Assembly (NCBI RefSeq): GCF_000002425.4
Contig: NC_037262.1
Location: 3,416,080-3,480,079 of the forward strand
Direction of reading: 5' to 3'
Origin: Physcomitrium patens
Lineage: Eukaryota; Streptophyta; Bryopsida; Funariales; Funariaceae
Length of the DNA stretch: 64,000 nt
The position numbers were made by a program, and so were the translations under genes. The notes below the pieces were generated by a model. That model was not told where the DNA came from. It was given only the letters and a program-made list of their open reading frames with translations, and did no database searches. Below, piece by piece: positions 46,892 through 59,519 of the stretch (positions are counted from its first letter, which is position 1; each line of letters opens with the position of its first letter).

Positions 46892-48097
46892 ATTGGTTAT
46901 GAATGAGCAATCAAAAATAAAGTTTTCATAATTTTTTTAAAAAAATTGTGTATTGATAAGTAATAAGAAGATTATAATTCTATATGAATTTTTAAAAGAT
47001 ATTGCAACAATAAGAGCTACTTTTGCATTAAATTTAGAATTTTTTAGAATATAAAAAACATTATTATAATATTTTTTATAGTTTAAGAAGCCATACAAGA
47101 TAAAAATCAATATAAATAAAGAAAATAATTGATAAAAAATAGAGTTTTTTTAATAAGTATAAGATATAAGATCTTTTTGGAATTAATTGAAATAATTCAT
47201 AAAATAGTTATAAATAGTTATAAATAAATATGTAAATACATAAAAATATAAATAATAAAAATATAATACTAAAAAAAATTATAGGACTAATATAGTAGTA
47301 AAAAGTTATTTTTAAAAATAAGATATTAATCTGAATATTTTTTAAATTTTTATGTAGTTAGTATAATTATTTTTCATGATTTAAGGCAATGTTGAAATTA
47401 TTAAAACTATGCCATTTGTTTTTTCTAATTTAATGCATATGAAATATGGTACTCTTGTTTGTTGTCAATAATTTTTTTTATGGGAATTTCATAATGAAAG
47501 AGGAGAGAAGGGAGAAAAGAAGGATGTTTTTCATTTCATTATTAGCAAGGGAAGTGAGAAAAATGCCATTGTAGGACAATATATGCTCTATTTGGTGGAC
47601 ATATATGATATCACAAATACAATCTTTAAAGATTTTAGGAACTCAAATATTTAGTTTAATAAATTTCTAATTATAAATATACTCGAATTTTAGTACGTTA
47701 ATTCTAATTTGAGTTAGTTTTTTAATGATTGTGATTTAGTTTCAAATTTCAAACAATACATAACTAAAAAAATAAAGTTAGATTAAAAAATCTTGAAACC
47801 TATGCTCTTAAATGTATAAAAAAAATTTAGATATATGAAATATCGTTACAAAAGTATTATCTCTTTTTGCATGTAGAAATAAAATATATAATGAAATATT
47901 ATTTCTTCATTTATCATGTCTAATCTAAATAATTTTTTTTCAAAGAACTATTATCATAATATTAATTAAGCTTTGATATGTATGATTTTTTGGTTTATAT
48001 TATAAAATTAAATATTAATAAGAAATAAAAAAATATTATATGTAGTATTTTTTTAAATATAAATTATTTTTTATTTTAAATCCCAAAATTATACATA

Positions 48098-48118
48098 CAT
48101 ATATATATATATATATAT

Positions 48119-48155
<37 letters not shown>
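48098..48155. repeat. Compound (AT)n-(GA)n microsatellite
   Basis: An AT run (48098-48119) directly followed by a GA run (48122-48155). Confidence 0.95.
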
Positions 48156-48158
<3 letters not shown>

Positions 48159-48527
48159 CATCAAATTAAAGAAGTATGTATATTTTCAGGAATTAGTTCT
48201 TGCTATTCCTTTCTTCTAAATAAATGTTTCGAGACATCCCTCTACAAAAAAACAAATAAAAGTAGGTTTGTGACCTATGTACCATATATGCATTGATTAT
48301 CTAATATCTACCTATTGTCTATATGTTGTTCACTTGATGCCCATTCAATACTTGTCCATTGCTTGCAATCCCTTGTAGACAATTGTTGATCTCAATCTTA
48401 ATAAACAGGTATAGTTTGGCAAATTATAAAAAACCATCTAGGATTAAGTATTGATGAAATAGTTTTTTTAAAATAAATATAATATCTTAAAATTTTATAT
48501 GTATTCCTATTTATACTATATATAACA

Positions 48528-48530
<3 letters not shown>

Positions 48531-48562
<32 letters not shown>
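48531..48562. repeat. (AT)n microsatellite
   Basis: A perfect AT run of about 16 units. Confidence 0.9.
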
Positions 48563-48566
<4 letters not shown>

Positions 48567-48953
48567 TCAAATAATATTTAAAATTTTAAATTATTTTTAT
48601 ATTTTATAGATTTTAAATAAAAAGAAAATATTTAATAAATATATTTTTAGTTTTGTGTAAATTTCTAAATTATTAAACAAAAAAATAAAATTATTTATAA
48701 ATTTCTTTATTATTATTATTTTTTATTTATTTTTAAAAAAATATTTCACTTTATGCTATATTAATATTAATAATTTTTTCTCAAATAATTTTTTTTGGTT
48801 AGTGTTTTTTGAAAGTACAAATAAAAATAAAACTTATTTAATCTTAAGAATTTAAAAATGTTTTATTGATTCTAAAGATTTGAGTTTATAGAAAAGATGA
48901 ATTTGGTACTATAATTAATATTAATTTTTAGACATTCAAATATCAAATATGTA

Positions 48954-48954
<1 letters not shown>

Positions 48955-48993
<39 letters not shown>
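48955..48993. repeat. (AT)n microsatellite
   Basis: A perfect AT run of about 19 units. Confidence 0.9.
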
Positions 48994-48994
<1 letters not shown>

Positions 48995-49870
48995 TCAGAT
49001 AAGCATATACATGCTACATTGCCTTTCATACTTGTACTTCTAGTCTAAGAAATAACTGGAATGAAATAAATTTAATTTTTACTCATTTGAGTTTTACAGA
49101 CAAAGAAAAACATAGAATAAGAAATGATGGATGGTAGTAAGAAGAGTAAATTTATTGTGTATAATAAAAATATAGTATTACTTATGGAAAAGGATACTAA
49201 ATTACAACTTTTTTTCATTCTTGAATGCTCAAATACAATACATATAGATACAAGTAATACTATATTTTATACTATATATTATATTTGTATTATTTATATA
49301 ATATTATATTTTATACTATAAATCATATTTGTATTATATATGTAATACTTTATTTTATACTAATATATAATAAAAATAATATATATAATACAAATATTTT
49401 ATGTATAAGATACAAATACAATGACTCTTTATTTTATTTTTATTTAAAAAATATTTACAACATGTTTAATCATCTGAATTTAAATTACCTGAAAAATGAT
49501 TTATAAAATGACATCAATTTTTTTTATAATGATTAATTTTAGCACTTTTGTTCTGATACAAATAATATCTCCTTGTGTTGTTTAAAAGTGTAAAAATGTA
49601 TGTATATAAATACAAACTTATGTATATTTTTTGAAATTATAATTACATATTTTTCACTTTTAAAAGTTCTATGGTATTTATTAATACTATTTTCACATGA
49701 GCTATTAAAAACATATATCAATCCTTGGTATTCTTAGGCTTATTAATTTGAAAGTGTGATCCTGTTTACCATTTGTATTCTGTGTGTTTTTTTCTAATTA
49801 ATGTGTGAGTGTCATTCAATCTCATTTAAAAAAATTAATATATTAAATTTTAGAATAATTTATTTTTCAT

Positions 49871-49875
<5 letters not shown>

Positions 49876-49910
<35 letters not shown>

Positions 49911-50003
49911 AGTCTTTTGAGGTAACAAAGTTCTATTAGTCTAAAAATATTTAAATAAAATTTCCGTCATTTGAGATTATATATATATATATATATATAT
50001 ATA
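49876..50003. repeat. Two (AT)n microsatellites
   Basis: AT runs at about 49876-49906 and 49978-50002, separated by about 70 bp, marking the edge of the AT-rich block before the GC-richer gene island. Confidence 0.9.
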
Positions 50004-51598
50004 GTCATAGTTATTAAAAAACCATTATTTTTTTGCAAGCATCTCACGTATATTAACCATAAAAAGCACGTCACAAATAAAACAAAGTATCAATTAGAGA
50101 TTCTTTAGGACCGGGCAGCAGCGAAGCAACTGCCCCCAACCCGTGCACAACTGGGGATTCAACAACCATGTAGCCACAGCCACTGCCCGAGGTTGTGTGG
50201 ATGGGCATCATAGAGTGGAGTAAAGGAAATAAACAATTGCCCTTTCAGGTACCATCAGATTACAATCCTAATCGCGCTTAATTACTTGCACTAATCCGTG
50301 AGGAAGTTTCGAGGAGCCTGGTTAATCAAGGAAGTTGGGCGCCACGCCAGTCCACGCTGGCATAGAAGATGTCCCCTCGACGGATCTAGACCACGAACCG
50401 TCGGCCGGTCGCAGCAGCCCGACCGGGCCTCGATATTCCGCACTGCAAAAATGTCGACCCGTTCGGTGCCTTCCACCCGGCCCTCGCTGTCAGACGAACG
50501 AAAAACATAGGGGAACGAGAGAGCGACGGAAATCGGCGACGATCGTGGGGAGATGGGGTGCGTAGCACAGAGGAGGCGGCTGCAGTGCAGTGCTGTGCTG
50601 TGCTTTCCTGCAGCAATATACCTCCGTTTGCACATCGTCCGTTGTTGCCTCTCTGCCTCCTACTCCTCCTCCTCCTCTTCCTGGTGCAGTATCAGCAGCA
50701 GCAATTAGTAAGCCTGGCAACTGTCCGACGTTTCAGGTGCTCACTTGGAACGGTGTCTGTCGCCGCCTGAGCAAAGTGCGAACCGGGCCGATCATCGTAA
50801 GTCGTCAAAAGCTGGGGTTGAGCTTCTGATGGTCGTTGGACTTGCTGGACTGGTTGGGTACTTGGGTTGTGCTGCAAGCAAGCTCATTTGCACAGGGTTT
50901 TCTGTATGTGGGAGCTTCATATGAGAGACAGAGTGAGTGATTGAAAGGAAGTGGTATAGAGAGAGTTTGAAAGGTGATGGGTGTTTTACAAGAGCTGGTG
51001 ATGGTAATTTTGAGTCAGTCTGAGGTTCAATGAGAGTTCTGTTGGGTTTGGTATTTGCAAGCAGGGTCTCCCCGGTACTGTTTGTTGGTTTCTCCTGTTT
51101 GGTTCATGGTGTTTGTCGTATCGCACTCAGCGAGGTTTTGGACTGCGGTAGTGCCCATGTTGAGCGTTTGCCACGAAGTACTGTACGTGTTGCACAAGGG
51201 AGCTAATAACCTGCATTGGCTTGTGTGTCTGCTGTTTAGCTAGGTAGATTATGGGCGTTTCCACATCTTGCGCTGCGCTGAGAGTGGGAGGGTTTGTTAT
51301 TTAATTTACTTGGTGCTGTGTCTAAGAGAATCAATTCAATGCGTGGATTCCGCTGGGTTCTGCTGATAAAGTTGATGCTCGTTGAGCACGCAGGAAGCGA
51401 GTTTATGTAGACTCAGCTGAAGAGAAATTGGGACCTGAGCGCTGCCTTTGATTCGGAGTGATCCTCATGAAAACGAGAATGCGGGTGAATTTCGTGGCTG
51501 TGCGCAGAGTGATGCGCCTGTGAGAGAAAATCCAAAGAGCTGCTCGTTAGAAGGGAGAAGTCCTAAGGGGTTACTTCGAGTCGTCATTGAAGTCTCTG

Positions 51599-51605
51599 TA
51601 TAAAA
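51599..51605 (+). promoter_or_regulatory. Possible TATA box (TATAAAA)
   Basis: TATAAAA about 155 nt upstream of the start codon, in otherwise mixed sequence. It is plausible as the core promoter only if the leader is short. Confidence 0.35.
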
Positions 51606-51712
51606 CAGCTTTGACGTCTGAAGTTGTCACTCTTGCAAGCCGACTCGGAAATGCATTGTAGCTTCTAAATCTGCGGTAGGTTAAGATCACTTAGTTGGGT
51701 TTACTCGAAGTA

Positions 51713-51747
51713 AAAGAGAGAGAGAGAGAGAGGGAGGGAGGGAGGGT
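51713..51747 (+). repeat. GA/GGGA-rich tract just before the start codon
   Basis: AAAAGAGAGAGAG followed by GGGAGGGAGGGAGGG, ending 13 nt before the ATG. GA-rich tracts are common in plant leaders; here it lies in the inferred 5' UTR. Confidence 0.7.
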
Positions 51748-51759
51748 GGCATAAGTGCC

Positions 51760-53803
51760 ATGTCGAGGTATGGCAGAATGCGAGCGTCATTTGACTCCGA
51801 TGCCAGCCTGGGGAACTCGCCACCAATGTCACCACCCAGGCATGGGCATCCGGTCTATTTCGTGCAATCTCCTTCGCGCGATTCTGTGCAGGATGTGGAC
51901 TCGCTCTCGCAGAGCTTCTCACGGGCAACGCCACGGGAAAGCCCATTAGCAAGCCCTATGCATCACAAACACTTCAAGAACGCTTCGACGGACTCGATAC
52001 CGTTCAGCGCTCACACTCCCAAGCCTGGGTCCCGTCGGGTGCTGCCGCAGCCTAACTTCGTCGGGGGTGGAAAGCCGAAAAAGAGCTATCGACCATGGGC
52101 ACATGGCACTATCCTCGAAGAGGAGGAAGGCACAGAAGGAGAAAAGAAGAAGAAACTTTCGCGCGTCTGCTTGGTTTGGATCGCCATTTTTTTCACCATC
52201 TTCATGTTCTTCGCCGGCGCTCTTCTCTTCTGGCTTTTTACCATGCCCAAGGCTCCCCACGTCACTGTCCAGGTTTGTGAGAAGCATCTTCAACCCCTAT
52301 TTGTTTTTATCATTCTTGTACTATGCGGCTAATTGTCTCACATTTCAGCCTTCGTTATCTCTGCTCTGAATTATAGTGTACCATGAACATTGGATGTTTT
52401 TGTCGCAGCAATAACGGCCTCGTTGTCTTGATCACGTTTCTTGTGCTTCGCTTGTCCCCCATTGACAAATTCTGGTCTTTTCCCGAACCACTGTAGTCCA
52501 GGTTTTCCCTGCTTGATTCCGCCATGGTGAATTCCTTTTTTCCAGCGTATTTCATTTCTGAAGTTGCGGTCCTGTATTCTTTCGTGGTACCACCCAGAAC
52601 TTTTTCATTATTTTGAGTGAAGTAGCGCGTATTATGCAGAACTCCCATCGTTTATGCAGTCATACGTTGACCTCACCATTTACTTGCTGTAGCCCCTACA
52701 TAATTTGGGAACAAACTTAAGGCGGTCGGTAGTCCAGTTTTCTTCTTGTAGGCTTTGGGCAATCGCAGTAGCCGCGGATATTACTGAGATTAACACAATC
52801 TTGGTATACCAGGGTTTTCTTTTAGCCATTGGTTTTAAACAAAGGCTGTAATGAGTTCTGCCGACACAATGTCTCGCCTGTGGCTCAACACAATTTATTT
52901 TTGTGGCAGTGCTTGAATAGAACTGATGTCCTCATTTTTTTATTTTTTTTTTATCTTTTATTTTGAAAAAAAAAATCTCGTCTTTTAGTACTCTTCCTCA
53001 CTTCATTGTCGAATCTTCTAATTTTTTTTGAAGCGTAAGTCTTGCTTTTGCATGCATCTTATAGTGGTATGGGTTGCGTTATTTCTATGCATCAGAACTC
53101 ACTTGGTGGGATGTTTCAAAAATGGCTTTGGCAATCTCGTTCACCCTCATTGAAATCTGTAATTTGGATTTGTGCAGAGTGCAAGTTTCTCGTACTTCGG
53201 TTTAGATGATGGCGTAGACAATTCGGGAGTACAAACAATGGTGGTCTCTCTTAATTCTACAGCAACATTGCAAATGTACAACCCTTCGAGATTCTTTGGT
53301 TATCACGTCAAAGATTCTCCAATGGGTCTCAAGTACCTAGATCTACCCATAGCCGGAGGCGTGGTAAAACGACATGCCCAACTTCTTAATGTCTTCCTTC
53401 GACGAGGATGCTTGATGTTCAACTTTTACGTGGACTAGAATTCTTCAGTTTTTACTGTGAAGCAAAATATATTAAGTTCAGGTCGTCTAACAAGTTGGGT
53501 GTGCTGTCTGCACAGCTCAACTCATTTTATTTGGAGAAAAGCTCTACGAAGAAAGTGACAGTGGCCATTTCTTCTGACAAGCAATTCCTTCATGGGGCGG
53601 GCCCAAGTTTCAACGATAGGTATTCCACACCTGGTGCAGGTGTGGAATTGAAACTGGACGGCACGGTTTTCACACGAGCTTATGTGATGGGGCAGATGCT
53701 GAAGAACAAGTTCAGCAACAAAGTGGCTTGTACTTTCAAGTTTGCTTCCGGAGGACAAACACAATGGAAAGTGCAACAGCTCTCTTGCCAATATGCATCT
53801 TGA
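51760..53803 (+). CDS. LEA_2 / hydroxyproline-rich-glycoprotein-family membrane protein, three exons
   Basis: Exons inferred at 51760-52272, 53178-53363 and 53516-53803; both introns are GT-AG and phase 0, giving 328 residues. Residues 1-135 are a Ser/Pro-rich cytosolic region with HPVYFVQSPSRDS at 30-42 and YRPW at 110-113, hallmarks of a plant family that includes Arabidopsis At1g45688 and At5g42860. A lysine-rich stretch precedes one membrane span (about 136-160, VCLVWIAIFFTIFMFFAGAL). The rest, from exon 2 on, fits an LEA_2-type beta-sandwich (TMVVSLNSTATLQMYN; FFGYHVKDSP; VTVAISS; FTRAYVMGQ), probably outside the membrane. Intron 2 carries in-frame stops. The start is the first ATG after the GA tract. 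Precise role unknown; some relatives associate with stress or the cell wall. Confidence 0.9.
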
Positions 53804-54104
53804 TAACTTATGAAGGCTGTTGCTGTTGTAGTTTCTATACTTGAGCGGATTCTTTTAAGTTCAACTTGGATGTGTGTGAACTCAAAATGACATGGCGTTC
53901 CTATGCACTCGGATCACCGATGGTGAGATCTGGGAGGAGGGGATTGGTCGTACCCTGTGGTTTGATTTATAACTTGCGTATGAGTTTCTCATGTTTGTAT
54001 TTATATGAATAGGTTCCAGTGCGGTCTTCTCACACCGCCTTGGGCATGAGGCAGTTTTGTCCCGACTTTTCTACCTTGTATTTCTAGCTTTACTCATAAC
54101 TTGC

Positions 54105-54110
54105 AATAAA
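54105..54110 (+). terminator. Poly(A) signal AATAAA of the LEA_2-family gene
   Basis: AATAAA about 300 nt after the stop codon, within TTGCAATAAACTATGGGG. A second AATAAA at 54477-54482 could be an alternative. Confidence 0.6.
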
Positions 54111-54834
54111 CTATGGGGTAGTGTAGATATTGGAAGTTAGGTCAGTAGGTACTATTTTCACCCAACGCAGTTTTCACTTGGACATGTAGATTGACAACGT
54201 AGCAAGAGATATATGAATTTGTTGTGATAATATTTGTCACATGAAACTGTGACAAGACTACATCAGTGTTTACATTACTATTACCATATACGTGAAGCTC
54301 AAGTGCCCCATACAACTTGTTTGTCTTCTTCGTCACAGACAGATGAGGGCTTGCTTTCATTGTCATGTAACTTGCATTGTGTTCGATCTAATTTGCTGAA
54401 ACTCCCCGTGAATTACTACGATCAATGCTACTCTGATGAGGACTTGTGTGCAGGATCCTGAGGTTGCTCACAACTAAATAAAGCTTGTCCTAAAAAGTTC
54501 AGTAGAATATCTACAAACAATCTATTTGCTGAAGCTTTTTTCGTTTTTTAATACTATTTTTAACTCTGCTAATATTTTTACATCTTAGACTTGAAGTTTT
54601 CTTGTCGATGGTTCAAGAAATGTTTTTCTGCAGACTATCATTTGGTCACAGGAAACACATGTCTTTAACCAGTTTAACCAGTTGAGAGTCAGGAGGAGAA
54701 TCCATCTGCATGATTCTATCCTCCAGATCTTGGCTTTAATGACGTAAGGATATGATTTCAATTCCAACCTATTATGGTCAAAATGAATACATTAGCCTAT
54801 TTCATAATATCATTTTCAAAGAACCTCATATTTT
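54111..54834. other. Intergenic sequence without recognisable genes
   Basis: Mixed composition at first, then increasingly AT-rich. Nothing identifiable beyond a possible alternative poly(A) signal. Confidence 0.6.
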
Positions 54835-54905
54835 TAGAGTTTGTTTAGGGCTACATTAGGATTTGATAAGGATTACATAAGGTTTATATTTTTATTATTG
54901 TAAAT

Positions 54906-54943
<38 letters not shown>

Positions 54944-55154
54944 TTAGTTTATGATTTTTCTAAGTTTTTTTAGTAATTTCTTTCATACTTCTTTTGGATT
55001 TAATTAAAATTTGATTATGATTGTTAAGGTTTAAGTAGAGTGTATGTAGGATTGTATTAGACTTGTTAGAGCATTGTTGTTGTAGTTTTCTATTTACCTT
55101 CCACACCTAGGTGCTCAATATATTCTCAAGTAAGAATGATTTAGAATATTATCA
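54835..55154 (+). mobile_element. E-family LTR fragment (3' end)
   Basis: TTTAGGGCTACATTAGGATTT units are followed by ACCTTCCACACCTAGGTGC and an end near ATATTATCA, matching the last part of E' (to 9826). A poly-T run (about 54908-54938) sits inside. The 5' part of the LTR is absent. Confidence 0.6.
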
Positions 55155-57473
55155 ATCTTGCATTTAACAAGTCATTTGGCTCTAAAAAAATACTTTTGTA
55201 AGGATGTGTAACAAAGCTAAGTTGGTCAAAATCTAACGAGGTTGATAGACATAAGAGTCTAATGTTGCAACATCAAGAAAGATTGGAGAACCAAGGAATT
55301 GGTAAATATATTAACCATACTTCAAAACATTTGTTTAAATATCATCTACTAAAGATGCATTTTAAAAAAATGTACCTAAGTAGTATAGTTTGATGTATAA
55401 ACCATCATTGCATAAGCTACATTAAATCTACATATAAATAAGATTAAAGATCATTCAAACCTTAACATGCTTTAGTACGTGAATGACCTTTGCAAGGCCA
55501 TTTAGCAATGTATAAATTAATAGAACCTAATCTTATCAAATCTTTATTACTAATAAAGATGATATTTTAAGAAAATTAACTTAAATAATGATTAATAGCA
55601 AAAATAAAGTAATTACTTAAGATATAAAGCTAATAACCTTTGGAGATGATGTTGGATTGTTGGATTATATATTATTCTAGTATTTACATAATTGTATTAC
55701 TTAACCTTAAGCTTGGCTTCTAATATTGCTACTAAATTGGTACAAATGCTTGCAAAGAATTCCACAAGGATAATATCTTGATTTCGTAAATGCCAACAAA
55801 TATAACAAGCAAAGGTAGATGATAAGAAATAAATTGAAACCTCCAAAGACTTCAATACAATTACAATCTTTTAGCATTGCTAAGATAGTTTTATAAGTGT
55901 ATTCTATGAATAAAATAGATCTTTATAATATCTTGTAAGAACCTCTAAGTATGGTGAATCATATTATTTGATAAAATTGGACATATATGTCAATATTTTG
56001 TATAGTAGAATTGGTCCACAAGGTAAATTAGATGCTAATGTACTACAATCAAATAAAATTTTTATTGATATAATCATGGCAATTGCTACAATTGTCACAT
56101 GAATAAATTCATTTTTCTTCTTACTATTGGACCACCTTGATCTAATTCATGTATCAATAAGAGTCCAATTATTTAAACCAAAATTCAAAGAATAAAGTAT
56201 ATATTGATTAAATAAAATATCATAGTTAGTATTATTACTCACTACACATTTTAAAGAACAAATGTGAGTAAAGTGGTTAAGATCCATTGTAAAAAGTCAA
56301 CTACAATAGCTATTTAGTATAGCCAATAGTCTACTTTGCACTTCCTAGTAAAGTAATAATGATATAAGGACAAGGCTCAAGATTTGCAACATTTAAATTT
56401 AATTTTTAGCCAAGCTACTTATTAATTATTATTGATTGAACATCAAAGTCTATCTTAATATGTAAAGATATAGCACAAGTAGCATAGCCACTAGATAGCT
56501 AAGAATAAATTCATTATTGTCATTAATTAGACTCACCATTTGTAGGCACAAGTTTCAATATTTTTGAGCAAGTCTAATTGTAACATTTAATAAATATGCT
56601 TTTATGTAGCCAATAGTTCTATGGTCAGGATATGTTGTTGGAGCATTATTATATTAATATGCCAAAATACCACTCTTGAAAATTAATCAAACTTGTATTG
56701 ACAAAGCAAAGCAATTAAGGTAGAATGATAAGACATTGAAGCTAGAAGATGTGCAGTAGTTAAGCTACAATGGATAAAGCAATAGGATAGAGTATATAAT
56801 GCAAGATGGTTGTACTATTGGATATATTAAGATATGCAATGAAATATTAGTTGCAATACTATTGCCCTTATAGGATTGTAATATAGGATGCAAAATCAAT
56901 ATAATACAAGGCTTGGATATTCATTGCAATACAACATCACAAGTTAGTATAGAACAACACAATTTTTAAATTAAGATGATAAGTCAACAGAGGCATTAGA
57001 TTACAATATTGATTATCATATTATCTTATTTTTATTTTATTGTTTGAATTGTACATTGCTAGAATTCTAATACAAAGTTCTTTAGGTGGTGCAATACAAT
57101 GAATTTGTATGGTATTATTTGGTGGGGGTGCATTTACATTTGTTGTTTCTTTTTCAAACTAAAAAAAAATTAAAAATTAAAAATTAAAATAATTTATAAG
57201 TATAATTTGTGAATTACAAAATGGCAGCCAATTACAACATATATTGGTAAGAGTGACATCACTTTGTAGCTCTTGACAACAACCTACAATGATAGGACTT
57301 GAATCAAAGGAATTAAGAACAAGCATTTGATTTTTGCTATAAAGAGCTCTAACATGGATATAAAGTCATGCAATGATACAAATTGCAGTTATAAAATTTA
57401 TACAATGAAAGAACTAAAATGGTTGCAAATCACACAATAATATAAGTTTTATAGTTATACAAGATAATACTAA
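55155..57473. other. AT-rich sequence between two E-family LTR pieces
   Basis: No gene or domain recognised in any frame. The stretch lies between LTR ends of opposite orientation (54835-55154 plus, 57474-58719 minus), so it is not simply the body of one E element. The repeated use of 'tgcaat' and 'tacaat' words hints at an old decayed repeat. Confidence 0.5.
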
Positions 57474-57881
57474 TGTATAATATATTGTCTTGCTTGAGAA
57501 TGCATTAGACAGTTAATTGTGGAATGTAAAATTGGAAAATACAACAACAAAGGTTCTAATAACTTTAATAGAAACTTAAATAAATTCTAATTAAATATTG
57601 ATTATTTAAATCAAATCTTAATTAAATCTTAAGAAATATTAAATAAATATTTTTTATAAATAAAAAATAAATCATAAATAGAAAATAAATCATTACTAAA
57701 AAATATTAAATAAATAACAAAAAATCTTAATCAAATTCTATTATAATTATAAATAAATTCTAAAAAAAATATTATAATTTTTTAATGAAATTCTAATAAT
57801 TTTTTAATAAAATTATAATAATTTTTTAATAAAATTATAATAATTTTTTAATAAAATTCTAATAAAATTCTAATAAAATTT

Positions 57882-57948
<67 letters not shown>

Positions 57949-58719
57949 CTATACTTTCACAAAAAATTCTTCAATTAAATGAACAAATTTTTTGAGATAA
58001 AAAATATCTCATTAATCCTAAAATTTAAATATCTAAGTTCTTAATACAATTAAACTCCTATATCTTTTAATTTAACTATTTAATTAATTATATAATTATA
58101 ATATATATTTAAGATAATCACATTTATGAATCCACAAATTTTCACTCACAACATCTATTAAAATATTCACAAATTTCTTATATATATAAGCTACTTTATT
58201 TTCTAAAATCTAAAACTATTCAAAACATCTTTTACTTTGAAAAGCTCTCAAAAAGATAATATCTATCTAAATCACTTGACATCAATGCTAAAAAAAACTT
58301 CCTTAAAGTGTACTCTCTAATTTCACTTTTTAATCAATAAAAATGCCCTAAATATGCTATAGATGCATAATTTTCTGCCTTGAAGTGTGATTTTGATCTT
58401 AGTTTATATCCAATCTTCTCTAAGTACCCATTTTTGGTTTTATAAGATAATTTTTCATAAAAACTATTCTTAATTTTTTTTAATATACCTATATTATTTA
58501 AATTTTTAATATATTTTATCTTATTTTTTATGACTATAAAAAGTAAATAAAAGTATTTTTTTATAAAAAGCCAAAAGTAACACTAAAAATTATAACTACT
58601 TTACTATCTTTTATCTATGCTTTGCTACTATATTTTTTAATTAGGTTCTTCTATAATAGAACTTATATTTTTAACTTTTACTATATATTTAATTTATAAT
58701 ACATCAAAATATAATAACA
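57474..58719 (-). mobile_element. E-family LTR, minus orientation
   Basis: Plus-strand start TGTATAATATATTGTCTTGC then GAGAATGCATTAG matches the reverse of the E' end; 58370-58719 matches the region around 41390-41698 of the solo LTR in G. Inside are reiterated AATTTTTTAATAAAATT units (about 57770-57880) and a long AT run (57893-57946). The flanking 4-mers CTAA and AGGT do not match, so the boundaries or the solo status are uncertain. Confidence 0.6.
57893..57946. repeat. (AT)n microsatellite
   Basis: A perfect AT run of about 27 units, the longest in the window, inside an E-family LTR. Confidence 0.95.
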
Positions 58720-59519
58720 AGGTTAATTTTTGGATTTAAAATATATATAATTCTTAACTACCAAGTTTGGAAGTCCACTTCATGAGTATAGAAAGTCTAA
58801 ACTTAATTATTTTTGAGTCATTTTTATATAAAAAATATCTAAAGAAGCCAGTGGTATTCTTAATTTATAAAACAAAGATAATTTAGAGCATTAAAGTGGC
58901 ATTTATTCAATACTATTTGATGATTAAATTATTATGTTTTTGATTTTTTTTTCTTTTTTATATTTTATTTTTTTTAATTTTTTATTGTTGTCACAAATTT
59001 TGTGATTATAAATATGAACCATAGACATGTGCTAATTAGTCTAGTTTACTTATGATTTTTGATTTTGTGTTGTTGGAAATGAAGATCATGTATAGATTTC
59101 TTATTTTTGTTATTAGTACCTTTTTATAGTTGTAAGTATTTTTTTAGAGGTTTCTTTTTAGGTTGCTCTATTTTGTGTTGTACTAGTTAATATTAATAGA
59201 CATATTATATAGATAAGATCAGATTGATGGCCAATGTAATCTTTTCGATTATTGATTTATTGGTTTATTGGACTTGTAGTGATCAAGAAGTAACTGTTAG
59301 TAAATTACAAAGATTAATAGTGGTTGTATCCAAAAGTTGCTATTAAATCTTTAGATAATCACAATCATTCAAGTAGTCTATTTTATGGTACATACTAAGA
59401 ATTGATATTATCAATCTTCTTTACTAGATTACTTGAATAGTGACCACATTCAAGACTTTGAGCCAAAAATTGATACTAACAATACTTTTCAATTTATTTC
59501 AATGTCAAGTACAACTAAA
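58720..59519. other. AT-rich sequence, nothing recognised
   Basis: No gene, repeat unit or terminal structure recognised. It may be the leader of the gag remnant that follows. Confidence 0.5.

Larger units (their letters stand above)
46892..50095. other. AT-rich non-coding DNA with microsatellites
   Basis: No credible gene. Apart from a possible short leader-like relic at the start, only low-complexity AT-rich sequence and dinucleotide repeats are visible. Short open stretches such as 49124-49506 are tyrosine/isoleucine-rich by-products of AT repeats. Confidence 0.7.
50100..51759 (+). promoter_or_regulatory. GC-richer upstream region and probable leader of the LEA_2-family gene
   Basis: Base composition changes sharply near 50100 from AT-rich repeats to balanced, CpG-containing sequence. 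No protein family is recognised. The segment probably holds the promoter and 5' leader of the downstream gene, possibly with a leader intron (a good GTAAGT donor lies near 50795), but neither transcription start nor splicing can be fixed from sequence. Overlapping open frames on both strands at 50290-50880 look like composition artefacts. Confidence 0.5.

Noticed and set aside
48955-49506. Short open frames rich in Y, I and N
   Set aside because: They are by-products of AT microsatellites with no codon structure.
50290-50880. Overlapping open frames of 60-115 codons on both strands upstream of the LEA_2-family gene
   Set aside because: They overlap in several frames and both strands, are rich in R, P and S as expected from GC-rich DNA without stops, show no domain, and lie in the probable promoter or leader.
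52355-52648. Minus-strand open frame inside intron 1 of the LEA_2-family gene
   Set aside because: It lies in the intron between well supported exons and has no recognisable motif.
53408-53515. In-frame extension upstream of exon 3 that could start a separate protein
   Set aside because: The stretch is bounded by a consensus donor (53364) and acceptor (53515), and joining at phase 0 restores the family's continuous domain.
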